A stretch of DNA of 9,817 bases from an uncultured Clostridia bacterium (GTDB taxonomy: Bacteria > Bacillota_A > Clostridia > Oscillospirales > Acutalibacteraceae), in assembly GCA_937891215.1 (NCBI GenBank), contig CALAEU010000091.1, positions 1 through 9,817 of the forward strand, in the 5' to 3' direction. A program made the translations under genes and the position numbers. How positions within the stretch are numbered: the stretch's first letter is position 1; each line of letters begins with the position of its first letter. The notes beneath the pieces were generated by a model. It was not told the DNA's origin. It did no database searches and was given only the letters and a program-made list of their open reading frames with translations. Below are positions 1 to 7,226 of the stretch, in pieces.

Positions 1-521
1 ACGGTGAAACTGCAAAAATTGCCGTCGAATCAGCTCTTACTGGTCATATGGTTTTCTCTACTTTACATACAAACGATGCTCCTGGTGCGGTTACCCGTCT
101 TGATGAAATGGGTGTTGAACCATTCCTTACAGCATCTTCACTTGTTGGTGTTTTAGCACAACGTCTTATCCGTGTGCTTTGCCCTCGTTGTAAAGAAGAG
201 GTTGAAATTACTTATAAAGAACTTTTAGAGAGTATGCCGGACTTCCCACATGAAGGCAAAAAACTTACAGATACAATTAAAATTCATAAGGCGAAAGGTT
301 GTATTGCTTGTAACAACACAGGCTACAAAGGGCGTCAGGGTGTATTTGAATTTTTACAAGTTACCAATGAAATGCGTGAACTTATTATTAAACGTGCAAG
401 TTCTGCTGAAATAAAAGAACTTGCTATAAAACAGGGTATGCACACACTTCGTCAGGAGGGTGTTGACAAAATTCTTGATGGTACAACATCTGTTGAAGAA
501 GTTCTCCGTGTTCTTGTATAA
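1..521 (+). CDS. pilB: Type IV pilus assembly ATPase PilB/GspE, C-terminal part (5' end outside window)
   Basis: This is the hexameric cytoplasmic ATPase that powers pilus extension at the inner face of the membrane. The reading frame is open from the window edge (first complete codon at base 3) and starts G-E-T-A-K-I-A, the usual sequence after the Walker B region. The [12 protein letters not shown] segment that follows is the His box of the PilT/GspE superfamily. [12 protein letters not shown] (from about base 159) leads into a tetracysteine zinc site: C-x2-C at bases 180-191 and C-x2-C at 300-311, followed by [12 protein letters not shown]. The zinc site is typical of extension ATPases (PilB/GspE) and absent from PilT, so I favour PilB. 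The C-terminal [15 protein letters not shown]...EEVLRVLV stretch also matches the family. Roughly the last 170 residues are present; the N1 domain and Walker A lie upstream. A terminator follows closely, so this is probably the last gene of its transcript. Confidence 0.95.
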   Translation, partial: GETAKIAVESALTGHMVFSTLHTNDAPGAVTRLDEMGVEPFLTASSLVGVLAQRLIRVLCPRCKEEVEITYKELLESMPDFPHEGKKLTDTIKIHKAKGCIACNNTGYKGRQGVFEFLQVTNEMRELIIKRASSAEIKELAIKQGMHTLRQEGVDKILDGTTSVEEVLRVLV

Positions 522-590
522 TTCATATTTTATTCATTTTATATTACAAAAAAGAAATATAGAAAAGAGCAAAAATGTTATTATAAAAGA

Positions 591-625
591 GGGGAACGAA
601 CTGAATATGTTTGTTCCCCATTTTT
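591..625 (+). terminator. Rho-independent terminator after pilB
   Basis: An 11-bp stem (591-601 with 609-619: GGGGAACGAAC against GTTTGTTCCCC, one G-U pair) closes a 7-nt loop and is followed directly by ATTTTT. Flanking GCAAAAAT (569-576) and ATTTTTGC (620-627) could extend the pairing and supply a T-run in the opposite direction too. It lies 70 bp after the pilB stop codon and separates pilB from the pseudopilin gene that follows. Confidence 0.85.
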
Positions 626-639
626 GCCATTTTTAATTA

Positions 640-684
640 AATGCAAAATGCAAAACTCAGCACTCAGCACTAGCACCCAGCACT
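640..684 (+). repeat. Heptanucleotide tandem array (AATGCAA x2, then CTCAGCA-type units)
   Basis: Two AATGCAA units (640-646, 647-653) run in the same 7-bp register into ACTCAGC-type units up to 684, with one unit shortened by a base. The CTCAGCA motif is the one found at the right ends of the two larger repeat elements near 7172-7204 and 8726-8750. Here it stands alone, with no matching left arm, 60 bp upstream of the next start codon. Confidence 0.8.
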
Positions 685-745
685 ATTTAAAATCTTATAA
701 TTTTAAATATTAAATATTGAAATATTCACGAAAGGATGGTTTGTA

Positions 746-2815
746 ATGAAAATACTCAAAATGCGTAACGGTATAGCTCTTATGGCAGTTTTGATAATTA
801 TGCTTCTTACATCGTTATTTATTCCTGTAATTTTTAATTTATCAAATACTTCTATCAGAGTTGCAGTTACAGGTACAGACCGTCAGATTTCTTCTTATTT
901 TGCAAGAACTATTTGTGAAATGTCAGTTGCAGCTTTTAAAAATTTCGACAGTGAACCTTACACAAGAATTGACCCGAATGATACTGAAGCAAAAGATAGA
1001 TATACAAATCTTTCTGCTGAGGAGAAAGCTACTCTCGACCCACTTATTTTAGAATTTTATGAATTAAAAAATAAATTAAATGATACAAGTTATATTGATA
1101 CCCAGACAATTTATATGTTTGAAACGTCTTCAACAGGTGCTGAATATGTTAAGATAGTTACAAGAAATGGTGTTCAAGAAGAAATTAAAATTTCAGAAAA
1201 ACGTTATGATGAACTTCAGATAATTGAAGAAAGCATGCGTGAAAATGGTGAAGATCCAGGTTTTACAGTAAAGAAATATCCAAACAAAGAAATTTCAAAA
1301 ATCGTGTACGCAAGTGCGGAAACCGATGAGTATGATACATATTCAGGTAGTGATGATTATGAATTAATTGGTCAGGGACAGTGCAGAATAACTTATGATG
1401 ACAGTATTCACTATTATGTAACAGATAATGACACACAGGCAGTTGAGGAAGTAGATGAAGCTACATATAATGAAAAACTTGCTACTCTTGAAAGTGCTCT
1501 TGCAGCAGGTAATACTGTTACTTATTCAGTTTCTAAAAAAAATAATAAAAATATGACATTTACATCTACTGCAACTGTAAAAGGTATTGTAACTAAGAGA
1601 AGTTGTGTTCTTGTGTTACAGACTTATCCGGGTGAAGAAGATTGGTTAGTTCTCGGTATTGGTGATGCAAACGGTAACAGAACAGGTTCAGGTGGTAATC
1701 AGGTATTTGTTGACCCTAAAAAAGCAAGTGCGAGAATTCCGATTGAATATAATCAGGCTATAGGCAGTAGTTACATAAAGCAGACACTTTTAGTATATTC
1801 TGCAGTTGGTAATATGCTTATTCAACCTGCAAAAATGGCAGACAGAAATAATCCTATGAAAGATGATAAAGGCAATATTATAAGGGATGCAGAAGGTAAC
1901 ATAGTTTATAAAGAAGCAGCAACGGGTGTAAATAACTCAGAGTTTGTTCTTGGTGTTCAACCAGGTCTTAATACAACACCTAACGATGACCCATCTTATG
2001 AAATTATAGACGGAATGAACTACGAAAAAACACAAGAAATTGCACAGATGAATAACTTTGTTGCGTTTACTTCTACAAATGCAATTCAGGTAGATATGCC
2101 TGTAAACTTGCTTGTGAATCCTTGCCGTGCAAACAGAGTTGGTGACAATATAACTAAAAAGAATGGTTCACTCTTTAAGGTTATGATGTTCCAGGCACCA
2201 ACCATTCAATTTAACCGTAGAATTGATACAATGATGTCGTTCTATGTGCCGACAAATAACCAAGATGCGAGAAGAATGAGTTCAATTGTTTTAATGGCAC
2301 CCGAAAGTACACCATATAACTATTGGAATGAAGGCAGAGGAAAAGTTGTAAAAGCAGGTATGGTGTATTTCCAGGAAGACTGTTATTTGTGGATTATTCC
2401 TTACGGTGAAGATGGTTCTTCATCTTCATGGGCAGGTTTCTTGTCAGAAACAGTTTATGAACGTGACTCAGACTTTACAAAAATTAAAATTGCAAGTGCC
2501 GGTGATGTTTACCAGTTTAATGCCGATGTTTCAGTTAAGGGTGAAAATGGTAAATTTGAAAGAGTTGGACTTTCACTTACAGGTTACTACCTTGAAACAG
2601 AGTATATTCCTAATATGGAAAAACTGGAATCTGGTAGTTGGTGGCAGATCTGGTCTAACACAAAAACTGCAATTTTTGCAAATTATATGAATGGTGCATT
2701 TGGTGAAAGAGAAACAACCTATGTAAAAGATGACTTCAAGTATGTTGGTAATATGAAGACAGACCCAATCGAAGCTCCCGAAGTTGATGATTATTACACA
2801 ATCTGGACGGACTGA
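746..2815 (+). CDS. PilX/GspK-like pseudopilin with very large ectodomain
   Basis: This is a predicted minor pseudopilin of the T4P system with one N-terminal membrane helix (about residues 10-31) and a long extracytoplasmic part. The start at 746 is supported by AAAGGA at 731-736. The N-terminus reads KMRNG/IALMAVLII. It resembles the PilX/GspK group, in which the mature N-terminus lacks Glu5 (Ala here), and the helix is followed by an amphipathic stretch rich in Ala, Arg and Ser. GspK proteins cap pseudopilus tips in type II secretion. The remaining ~640 residues match no family I recognise. They are acidic and rich in Thr, Asn and Tyr, with a short duplicated motif (KGNIIRD / EGNIVYK, residues 375-389) that looks like a beta-hairpin repeat. 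GspK is usually about 300-350 aa, so 689 aa is unusually long. Cleavage after Gly9 is plausible but not certain. Pseudopilin class fairly secure; exact role inferred. Confidence 0.75.
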   Translation: MKILKMRNGIALMAVLIIMLLTSLFIPVIFNLSNTSIRVAVTGTDRQISSYFARTICEMSVAAFKNFDSEPYTRIDPNDTEAKDRYTNLSAEEKATLDPLILEFYELKNKLNDTSYIDTQTIYMFETSSTGAEYVKIVTRNGVQEEIKISEKRYDELQIIEESMRENGEDPGFTVKKYPNKEISKIVYASAETDEYDTYSGSDDYELIGQGQCRITYDDSIHYYVTDNDTQAVEEVDEATYNEKLATLESALAAGNTVTYSVSKKNNKNMTFTSTATVKGIVTKRSCVLVLQTYPGEEDWLVLGIGDANGNRTGSGGNQVFVDPKKASARIPIEYNQAIGSSYIKQTLLVYSAVGNMLIQPAKMADRNNPMKDDKGNIIRDAEGNIVYKEAATGVNNSEFVLGVQPGLNTTPNDDPSYEIIDGMNYEKTQEIAQMNNFVAFTSTNAIQVDMPVNLLVNPCRANRVGDNITKKNGSLFKVMMFQAPTIQFNRRIDTMMSFYVPTNNQDARRMSSIVLMAPESTPYNYWNEGRGKVVKAGMVYFQEDCYLWIIPYGEDGSSSSWAGFLSETVYERDSDFTKIKIASAGDVYQFNADVSVKGENGKFERVGLSLTGYYLETEYIPNMEKLESGSWWQIWSNTKTAIFANYMNGAFGERETTYVKDDFKYVGNMKTDPIEAPEVDDYYTIWTD

Positions 2816-2830
2816 GTTCGCTACGCTCAA

Positions 2831-2890
2831 GTGAATAGTGAATAATGAATAGTGAAAAGTTTTGGAACTGCGTTGCATTATAAAATATAC
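2831..2890 (+). repeat. Heptad array (GTGAATA) plus a repeat-end module
   Basis: Four consecutive 7-bp units, GTGAATA, GTGAATA, ATGAATA and GTGAAAA, occupy 2831-2858. The sequence right after them (2859-2889, with GTTTTGG, AACTGCG and ATTATAAA) resembles the reverse complement of the right end of the element at 8451-8750 (about 8690-8726, which contains CGCAGTTCCCGAAAC). It therefore looks like an isolated end of the same repeat family, but with a different heptad sequence outside it. Confidence 0.65.
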
Positions 2891-2910
2891 AAGAAATTAA
2901 CTTCTACAAT

Positions 2911-2936
2911 CGTAGGGGCAGACCTGTGGTCGCCCG
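2911..2936. repeat. Short GC-rich palindrome in AT-rich spacer
   Basis: GGGC (2916-2919), a bulged A, then GACC (2921-2924) pair across the loop TGT with GGTCGCCC (2928-2935). Its GC content contrasts sharply with the surrounding AT-rich DNA. It resembles REP-like palindromes that are dispersed in intergenic DNA of many bacteria. No T-run follows, so it is not a standard terminator. Confidence 0.6.
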
Positions 2937-3050
2937 TAGTATTGGAAGAAAGTTTAAGTTTGTAATAAACCAATCGAGTGAAATAAACTATAATTCACCC
3001 GTAAATTTTACTGTTGGGTTGTGCCTTCAAACTTGCTTGTTGCGAAGCCG

Positions 3051-3072
3051 GACCTCCTTTTCAAAGGATGTC
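3051..3072 (+). other. Stem-loop upstream of the giant prepilin gene
   Basis: GACCTCCTTT (3051-3060) pairs with AAAGGATGTC (3063-3072) with one mismatch and a very short loop. AGGTTTTGTTC follows. It lies about 75 bp upstream of the start codon. The CCTCCTTT arm resembles an anti-Shine-Dalgarno sequence, but the actual ribosome site (3128-3135) is downstream and not part of the stem. Function unknown: it may be a weak attenuator or another interspersed repeat. Confidence 0.4.
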
Positions 3073-3145
3073 AGGTTTTGTTCAAAACAGTTCTAAGAAA
3101 AAATAAAGATTATATATTTAATTTAACGGAAAGGGTTGACGATTT

Positions 3146-6100
3146 ATGAAAAGGCTATTTAAAGATAAGCGTGGTATGACACTTACCGAAATGCTTGTAG
3201 CACTTACGCTTCTTATGATAGTAGTAGTCGGCACTACCCCTGTAATGCTTTCATCTTACGATGGCCTTTATCAGGCAGGTGAGAAAACCCAGTCTACTTA
3301 TGAGGCGAAAAGTGAAATTGAAGATACACTTGCTACAAGAAACTCGGTAGATATAGTTGAAAACTTTAAAGTTAATTTTGCAGGTCTTGGGCAGGTTTTT
3401 GCAATAAAGGGTAAAAGGGCAGTTTCCTCACTCGAGCATACGCTTGAAACTGTATTTACAGGGGGTAGAGCGTATGTTACAATCGTTTCTTCAAAAGTTA
3501 TAAATGATGATAAATTGTCGCATGATGTTACTCTCCAGACAACTAACATTACATTTGAAAGTGAGGACGATATTTCATTCAACAGTCCTGATCGTGTAAC
3601 CTCAGGAACTAAATCAATTGACGTATCACTTTATTTACCAGATAAGAGCCCAACAAACGGTTCATCACTCGCCTTAATTTATAAAAACAGAGCAAACACA
3701 GCAACAGAAGGTATAATTGTAACAAAGGCAAACCATGAAACTGGTAGAATTTATGTTCAGGTGAAAGGCGTGAGTTTTACAAACTCTCCTGCAAAAATAG
3801 AAGTAACTTATCTTGATGAAACGGACAGAACTATTGATGGAAAACCTAAAGTTAAAAAAACTTCTTGTTACCTTACAATAAAAACACCTACTATTATGGC
3901 GGTAGGTACAACTACTTATGGCGATTATTATACAAGTGCTGGTGTAGAAACTTTTAAAAATCCAGACGGCAGTACTTATAATAAACTTGCAGTAGATGCA
4001 AGAAGAATGGATATCAGTGGTACAAAATCAGGTTATACAAAAGCTATTCCGAGAAAATCTGCAGATGGTAAAATTCAAGATACAGTTTTTAAATCTGTAA
4101 AATGGATTACAGAGTATAACCCAAATGCCAGCTCTCAAGGTAATAACGATGATGTTGAAATGGTAAACACCATTTATGAGCCAAGTTATTATGTTTTAAC
4201 TGGTACAAACGGAGCTATTTACAGAACATATTCTTTCACAGGTTACAACACAACATTTGTTGGTAAAACTAATTTAAGTGTAAGTAACGACGATGTTGCG
4301 GCATTTAAAGCAAAATTCCATCCACTTACTTCTCAGACAGGTCAGGATGTTTTAGGTATTGAAGATTCGATTTACACACTTGACGACTCAAAAAGTACAA
4401 TTGTTTACCCTGCAGTATGGGGTGGCGATTTTACACATATTTATGGTTATTCTGCTTATGATACAAAAGCAAATTATAAAGATCAGGATACATGGTACAC
4501 ACAAAGTACAGTGAACTCTGGAGTAGGTCAACCTGGTTATTATAGTAACTTTGTAAACTATGCATATTGGTACAGTGGGTACGGCACTAACTTCAAGTAC
4601 TATACTCAGAATAGTAAAAAGATTTCTTATATTCTTACAGAGTTGCCTTATGCTTTAAGAGTCGGCGGATTTATGAATGAAGCTGGTGACTATGATGGTG
4701 GTATAAACAGAATATGGGAAAGACCTATTGTATGGAAAGCAGATGGTACATACGATAGCGCGAACCAAGAAAAGAAAACTGATGACAGATTTATCGCTTA
4801 TTATTATAAAAAAGCAGGTGAAGATTTAACAAGATGTACTATTGTTGAATTGAGTAAAAATCTGGGTGTTTGGCCGTTTGAAAAGGATAACTGGATTTAT
4901 GATGACAATTATCTTAATGAAGTACCTACATATTTTGATTTGTATGGTACGCAGGATGCTAATCAGTGGGGTGACGAAGCATTTGCCCAGTTAAGAATAA
5001 AAGGTCTTACAACATATTCACCTAAGATTCTTCATCAGGAGAGAGCAAACGATGATGATGAGTTGAGTAGTTTTAAGTGGCTTTATACTCCTACTACCAA
5101 TGAGGCGAAAATAGCGGTTACAGATGCAGTTTATATACCTGCAACTTCAACTACAAGTGGCGGAGTGTTCTATGTAGGTACAGTTGCCGCTTACGCTACT
5201 ATAAATCAGATTGACAACTGCGAATCAAGTGAAAATTATGCTGCTGTAATAAGAAATAATGGCTCGGATAACAGAGGTTGGCAAACAACTTATTGTGTTT
5301 TAGGTAATGATGAAGGTACTGCTACTTCTGTTTATAAATATTCATCATCTGCAATAGGCAGACAATCTGGTAACGAAAATATTGCTCAAAATAAAACAAA
5401 CTTAACAGGTACGGGTGTAAAAGCTAATAGTGATGAATCAAGAGAGTTTTATGTTACAAGAAATTCTGGTAGTGAATCACAACAACTCTTTAGTGATGTT
5501 TATTTCACAATGGGCTTTACTTCAAATAGAGAAATGGTTTACTCAAAAATTGTTTATGGTAAAGATCAAAATGGGGTATTAAAAGAAGCTTATAAATCTT
5601 ATGAACCATATTATTTCTTGTCGCACTATGATGATGTTACAGATACTCATGTTCCTAATGTGTATATGAATGATTATGCTTCTACCAAAAAGCCTGACGT
5701 TAGTGATAATGGTTATGGGGGCAATATAACAGGCGGTTATTATAATGTTATGGATAATGACTATTATAATGTTTGGTTCCCTGGTGAAATGTACAATTTG
5801 ACAAAGGTAGTAACAAAAGATGGTGTTAGCGTTTCAGTAGGTTATGCAGTTTCAGGTTCAACTTATACATGGATTAATCCTAATCAACCAACAAATGCAT
5901 CAACTGCCCTTGGTAGTATATATAATGATGGCGTTTTAGCAGCTATGATATTAGGTAAGGATAGTTCGTTTACCAACCTTCTTTACTTTAAAGATCAGGT
6001 TGGTTATCGTTCTGATGGTATAGATGATGGATTTGATGATGTTTCTCTTGCAGATGGAACGGTTTCGTATTTTTCAGGTGATAAAACATATAGAAAATTA

Positions 6101-6808
6101 TTAGCAGGTGGTGATGCGGGTTGGAAATGTGGTACTCACCAACGAGATAGTATCCAATTTACTGCGGTAGATATTTCTATTGAATCTGTTAAAAGCGGAA
6201 GTAGTGAAGTTTCAACTTATTATGCATATTATGCAGATAATAAAGGTAGATTATATAAATCTAAGATTGCAACAAAAACCTCTGATTCAAGTGGTTCAAC
6301 AAAGAGTACACCGGTTATGGTAAGTCATATTTCCGACAAATCTTACGCAACTAATACAGCACCTGCATATATGGAACAAGTTATGGTTAATGGTCAACCT
6401 GTTGGTAATTACTTCTCAAAAATTACAACAGTAAGTTGTGATGGTGACTATATTCTTGTTTCAGGTCACTCAGCAGATGGTAACTTCAACCTTGTTGTAG
6501 GTAAAATAAAGTACGAAATTGATAAAGATGGTAACCCTATAAGCAGTTCAGTTTCCTGGAAACTTGTAAAACTTGGTGGTTACAATTATTGGCAAGCAGA
6601 AGATATTTTAATTCTTGATGGTTATGCTTATATAGCAGGTGTTTCTGTTAAAAATGCTAATCTTACCCAAGGTTTCATTTATGCGGTTTCTCTTGAAGAA
6701 ATCAATTCTACAGTAAATAATGCTTCTTTGGAATATAAACCAAACCTCTTTGTTGGTGACGATAACCTTAAAGACTGCATTTATGCTATTGATGGACATA
6801 AGTCATAA
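3146..6808 (+). CDS. Giant type IV prepilin-like protein (1220 aa), possible pilus-tip adhesin
   Basis: The start at 3146 has GGAAAGGG at 3128-3135. The N-terminus is a textbook class III signal: a basic 10-residue leader (MKRLFKDKRG), a cut before Met11, then TLTE with Glu at mature +5, and a hydrophobic helix to about residue 32. The prepilin peptidase PilD would process it. Pseudopilins are normally 130-300 aa, so the ~1180-residue ectodomain is exceptional. It is rich in Tyr, Asn, Ser, Thr and Gly. Residues 465-486 contain eight tyrosines plus Trp and Phe. Near the C-terminus, CDGDYILVSGHS (1098-1109) and LDGYAYIAGVS (1157-1167), each followed by a G/V-rich strand, look like successive beta-propeller blades, as in the C-terminal domain of the adhesin PilY1. 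That comparison is inference: I see no clear homology. It lies between two other prepilin-like genes, which supports a shared pilus role. No frameshift is evident. Confidence 0.8.
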   Translation: MKRLFKDKRGMTLTEMLVALTLLMIVVVGTTPVMLSSYDGLYQAGEKTQSTYEAKSEIEDTLATRNSVDIVENFKVNFAGLGQVFAIKGKRAVSSLEHTLETVFTGGRAYVTIVSSKVINDDKLSHDVTLQTTNITFESEDDISFNSPDRVTSGTKSIDVSLYLPDKSPTNGSSLALIYKNRANTATEGIIVTKANHETGRIYVQVKGVSFTNSPAKIEVTYLDETDRTIDGKPKVKKTSCYLTIKTPTIMAVGTTTYGDYYTSAGVETFKNPDGSTYNKLAVDARRMDISGTKSGYTKAIPRKSADGKIQDTVFKSVKWITEYNPNASSQGNNDDVEMVNTIYEPSYYVLTGTNGAIYRTYSFTGYNTTFVGKTNLSVSNDDVAAFKAKFHPLTSQTGQDVLGIEDSIYTLDDSKSTIVYPAVWGGDFTHIYGYSAYDTKANYKDQDTWYTQSTVNSGVGQPGYYSNFVNYAYWYSGYGTNFKYYTQNSKKISYILTELPYALRVGGFMNEAGDYDGGINRIWERPIVWKADGTYDSANQEKKTDDRFIAYYYKKAGEDLTRCTIVELSKNLGVWPFEKDNWIYDDNYLNEVPTYFDLYGTQDANQWGDEAFAQLRIKGLTTYSPKILHQERANDDDELSSFKWLYTPTTNEAKIAVTDAVYIPATSTTSGGVFYVGTVAAYATINQIDNCESSENYAAVIRNNGSDNRGWQTTYCVLGNDEGTATSVYKYSSSAIGRQSGNENIAQNKTNLTGTGVKANSDESREFYVTRNSGSESQQLFSDVYFTMGFTSNREMVYSKIVYGKDQNGVLKEAYKSYEPYYFLSHYDDVTDTHVPNVYMNDYASTKKPDVSDNGYGGNITGGYYNVMDNDYYNVWFPGEMYNLTKVVTKDGVSVSVGYAVSGSTYTWINPNQPTNASTALGSIYNDGVLAAMILGKDSSFTNLLYFKDQVGYRSDGIDDGFDDVSLADGTVSYFSGDKTYRKLLAGGDAGWKCGTHQRDSIQFTAVDISIESVKSGSSEVSTYYAYYADNKGRLYKSKIATKTSDSSGSTKSTPVMVSHISDKSYATNTAPAYMEQVMVNGQPVGNYFSKITTVSCDGDYILVSGHSADGNFNLVVGKIKYEIDKDGNPISSSVSWKLVKLGGYNYWQAEDILILDGYAYIAGVSVKNANLTQGFIYAVSLEEINSTVNNASLEYKPNLFVGDDNLKDCIYAIDGHKS

Positions 6809-6840
6809 TATGCTCTCCGCTTTGGCGGAGACATATTATG
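6804..6840 (+). other. Long stem-loop overlapping the stop codon
   Basis: CATAATATG (6804-6812) pairs fully with CATATTATG (6832-6840). After one bulged C and a T-A pair, the stem continues as CTCCGC (6815-6820) with GCGGAG (6825-6830) around the loop TTTG. The TAA stop (6806-6808) lies within the stem. No T-run follows, so it is not a classical intrinsic terminator. It could protect the 3' end of the transcript, act in partial termination, or be a short palindromic repeat that abuts the gene. Confidence 0.7.
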
Positions 6841-6857
6841 AATGCTGAGTCTTCAGA

Positions 6858-6934
6858 AGTGCTGAATGCAGAGCACAAAAAGTGCTGAATGCAGAGCACA
6901 AAAAGTGCTGAATGCAGAGTGCTGAGTGCTGAGT
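6858..6934. repeat. 23-bp direct tandem repeat inside the left arm
   Basis: Two identical 23-bp units (6858-6880 and 6881-6903) start with AGTGCTGAATGC and end with AGCACAAAA. A third, partial unit continues into plain AGTGCTG heptads up to 6934. Each junction forms a small hairpin (AGCAC-AAAAA-GTGCT). Copy 2 of the element has a single such unit (8451-8473), so the unit number differs between copies. Confidence 0.85.
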
Positions 6935-7040
6935 AAAGGAAACGCTACGCGTTTGATTGTAATTATTTATAGATACAGGTTAATTTATTGTATCATTTTT
7001 GATTTATTAAAGGATTTAATTATTTTTAGAATAGTTTTTG

Positions 7041-7060
7041 AGTTAATATGTGTGTTAACT
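7041..7060. other. Conserved central hairpin of repeat copy 1
   Basis: AGTTAATA (7041-7048) pairs with TGTTAACT (7053-7060) around the loop TGTG, with one wobble pair. The same hairpin occurs in copy 2 at 8594-8613, with a different loop and with the wobble replaced by a Watson-Crick pair. A second stem, CTATCACA (7073-7080) with TGTGATAG (7101-7108), follows only in this copy. Confidence 0.6.
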
Positions 7061-7212
7061 TTAAAATGTAAACTATCACAAAAATGTGCATGAGAGTGAA
7101 TGTGATAGAGTATTGAAAAAGGAAAAGGCAACAACTTGATATAACATTACAATCAAGGCGAAGCCTTCCGAAACTCAGCACTCAGCATTCATCACTCAGC
7201 ACTTATAAAAAA

Positions 7213-7218
7213 GGGGGG
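7213..7218 (+). promoter_or_regulatory. Ribosome binding site that selects a TTG start
   Basis: GGGGGG (7213-7218, within AAAAAGGGGGGAT) lies 8 bp before TTG at 7227. The first in-frame ATG, at 7239, would be 20 bp away, which is too far. TTG is therefore the likely start and gives a leader of 11 residues rather than 7. Confidence 0.7.
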
Positions 7219-7226
7219 ATTTTACC

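Larger units (their letters stand above)
2816..3145. other. 330-bp spacer between pseudopilin genes; repeats and hairpins, no gene
   Basis: I found no coding region or convincing terminator here. The spacer starts with a small imperfect hairpin that includes the stop codon (TGAG 2813-2816 with CTCA 2826-2829, enclosing CG-CTA-CG). It continues with a heptad array (2831-2858), a palindrome (2916-2935) and a second hairpin (3051-3072), and ends in an AT-rich leader before the ribosome site GGAAAGGG (3128-3135) of the next gene. Confidence 0.7.
6841..7204. repeat. Intergenic repeat element, copy 1, with inverted heptad ends (MITE-like)
   Basis: The left end is an array of AGTGCTGA-type heptads (to 6934) and the right end the inverted array (ACTCAGC units, 7173-7203). 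Inside these, GGAA (6937-6940 on the left; TTCC on the right) and TTGATTGTAAT (6953-6963) recur in inverted form (ATTACAATCAA, 7146-7156), giving an imperfect terminal inverted repeat of about 45-50 bp. Each arm carries its own small hairpin: AAACGC-TAC-GCGTTT (6940-6954) and AAGGC-GAA-GCCTT (7155-7167). The interior matches copy 2 (8451-8750) closely over about 145 bp. No protein is encoded. This fills almost the whole 418-bp spacer before the CFI-box prepilin gene. Confidence 0.8.

Noticed and set aside
1..521. Assignment to the retraction ATPase PilT
   Set aside because: The two C-x2-C pairs of the zinc site are present, which fits extension ATPases PilB/GspE and not PilT.
2573..2878. A 101-codon minus-strand open frame spanning the end of the PilX/GspK-like gene
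   Set aside because: It overlaps the well-supported + strand gene and runs into repeat DNA; the translation has no family features.
2900..3145. A riboswitch or T-box leader before the giant prepilin gene
   Set aside because: The hairpins here do not match any leader class I can recall, there is no terminator/antiterminator pair, and the GC-rich palindrome looks like an interspersed repeat.
6838..6888. A tiny open frame (ATG at 6838, about 16 codons) in the repeat region
   Set aside because: It has no ribosome site and consists of repeat sequence.
6841..6934. CRISPR-like regular repeats
   Set aside because: The units are contiguous 23-bp and 7-bp tandem repeats with no unique spacers and no cas genes nearby.
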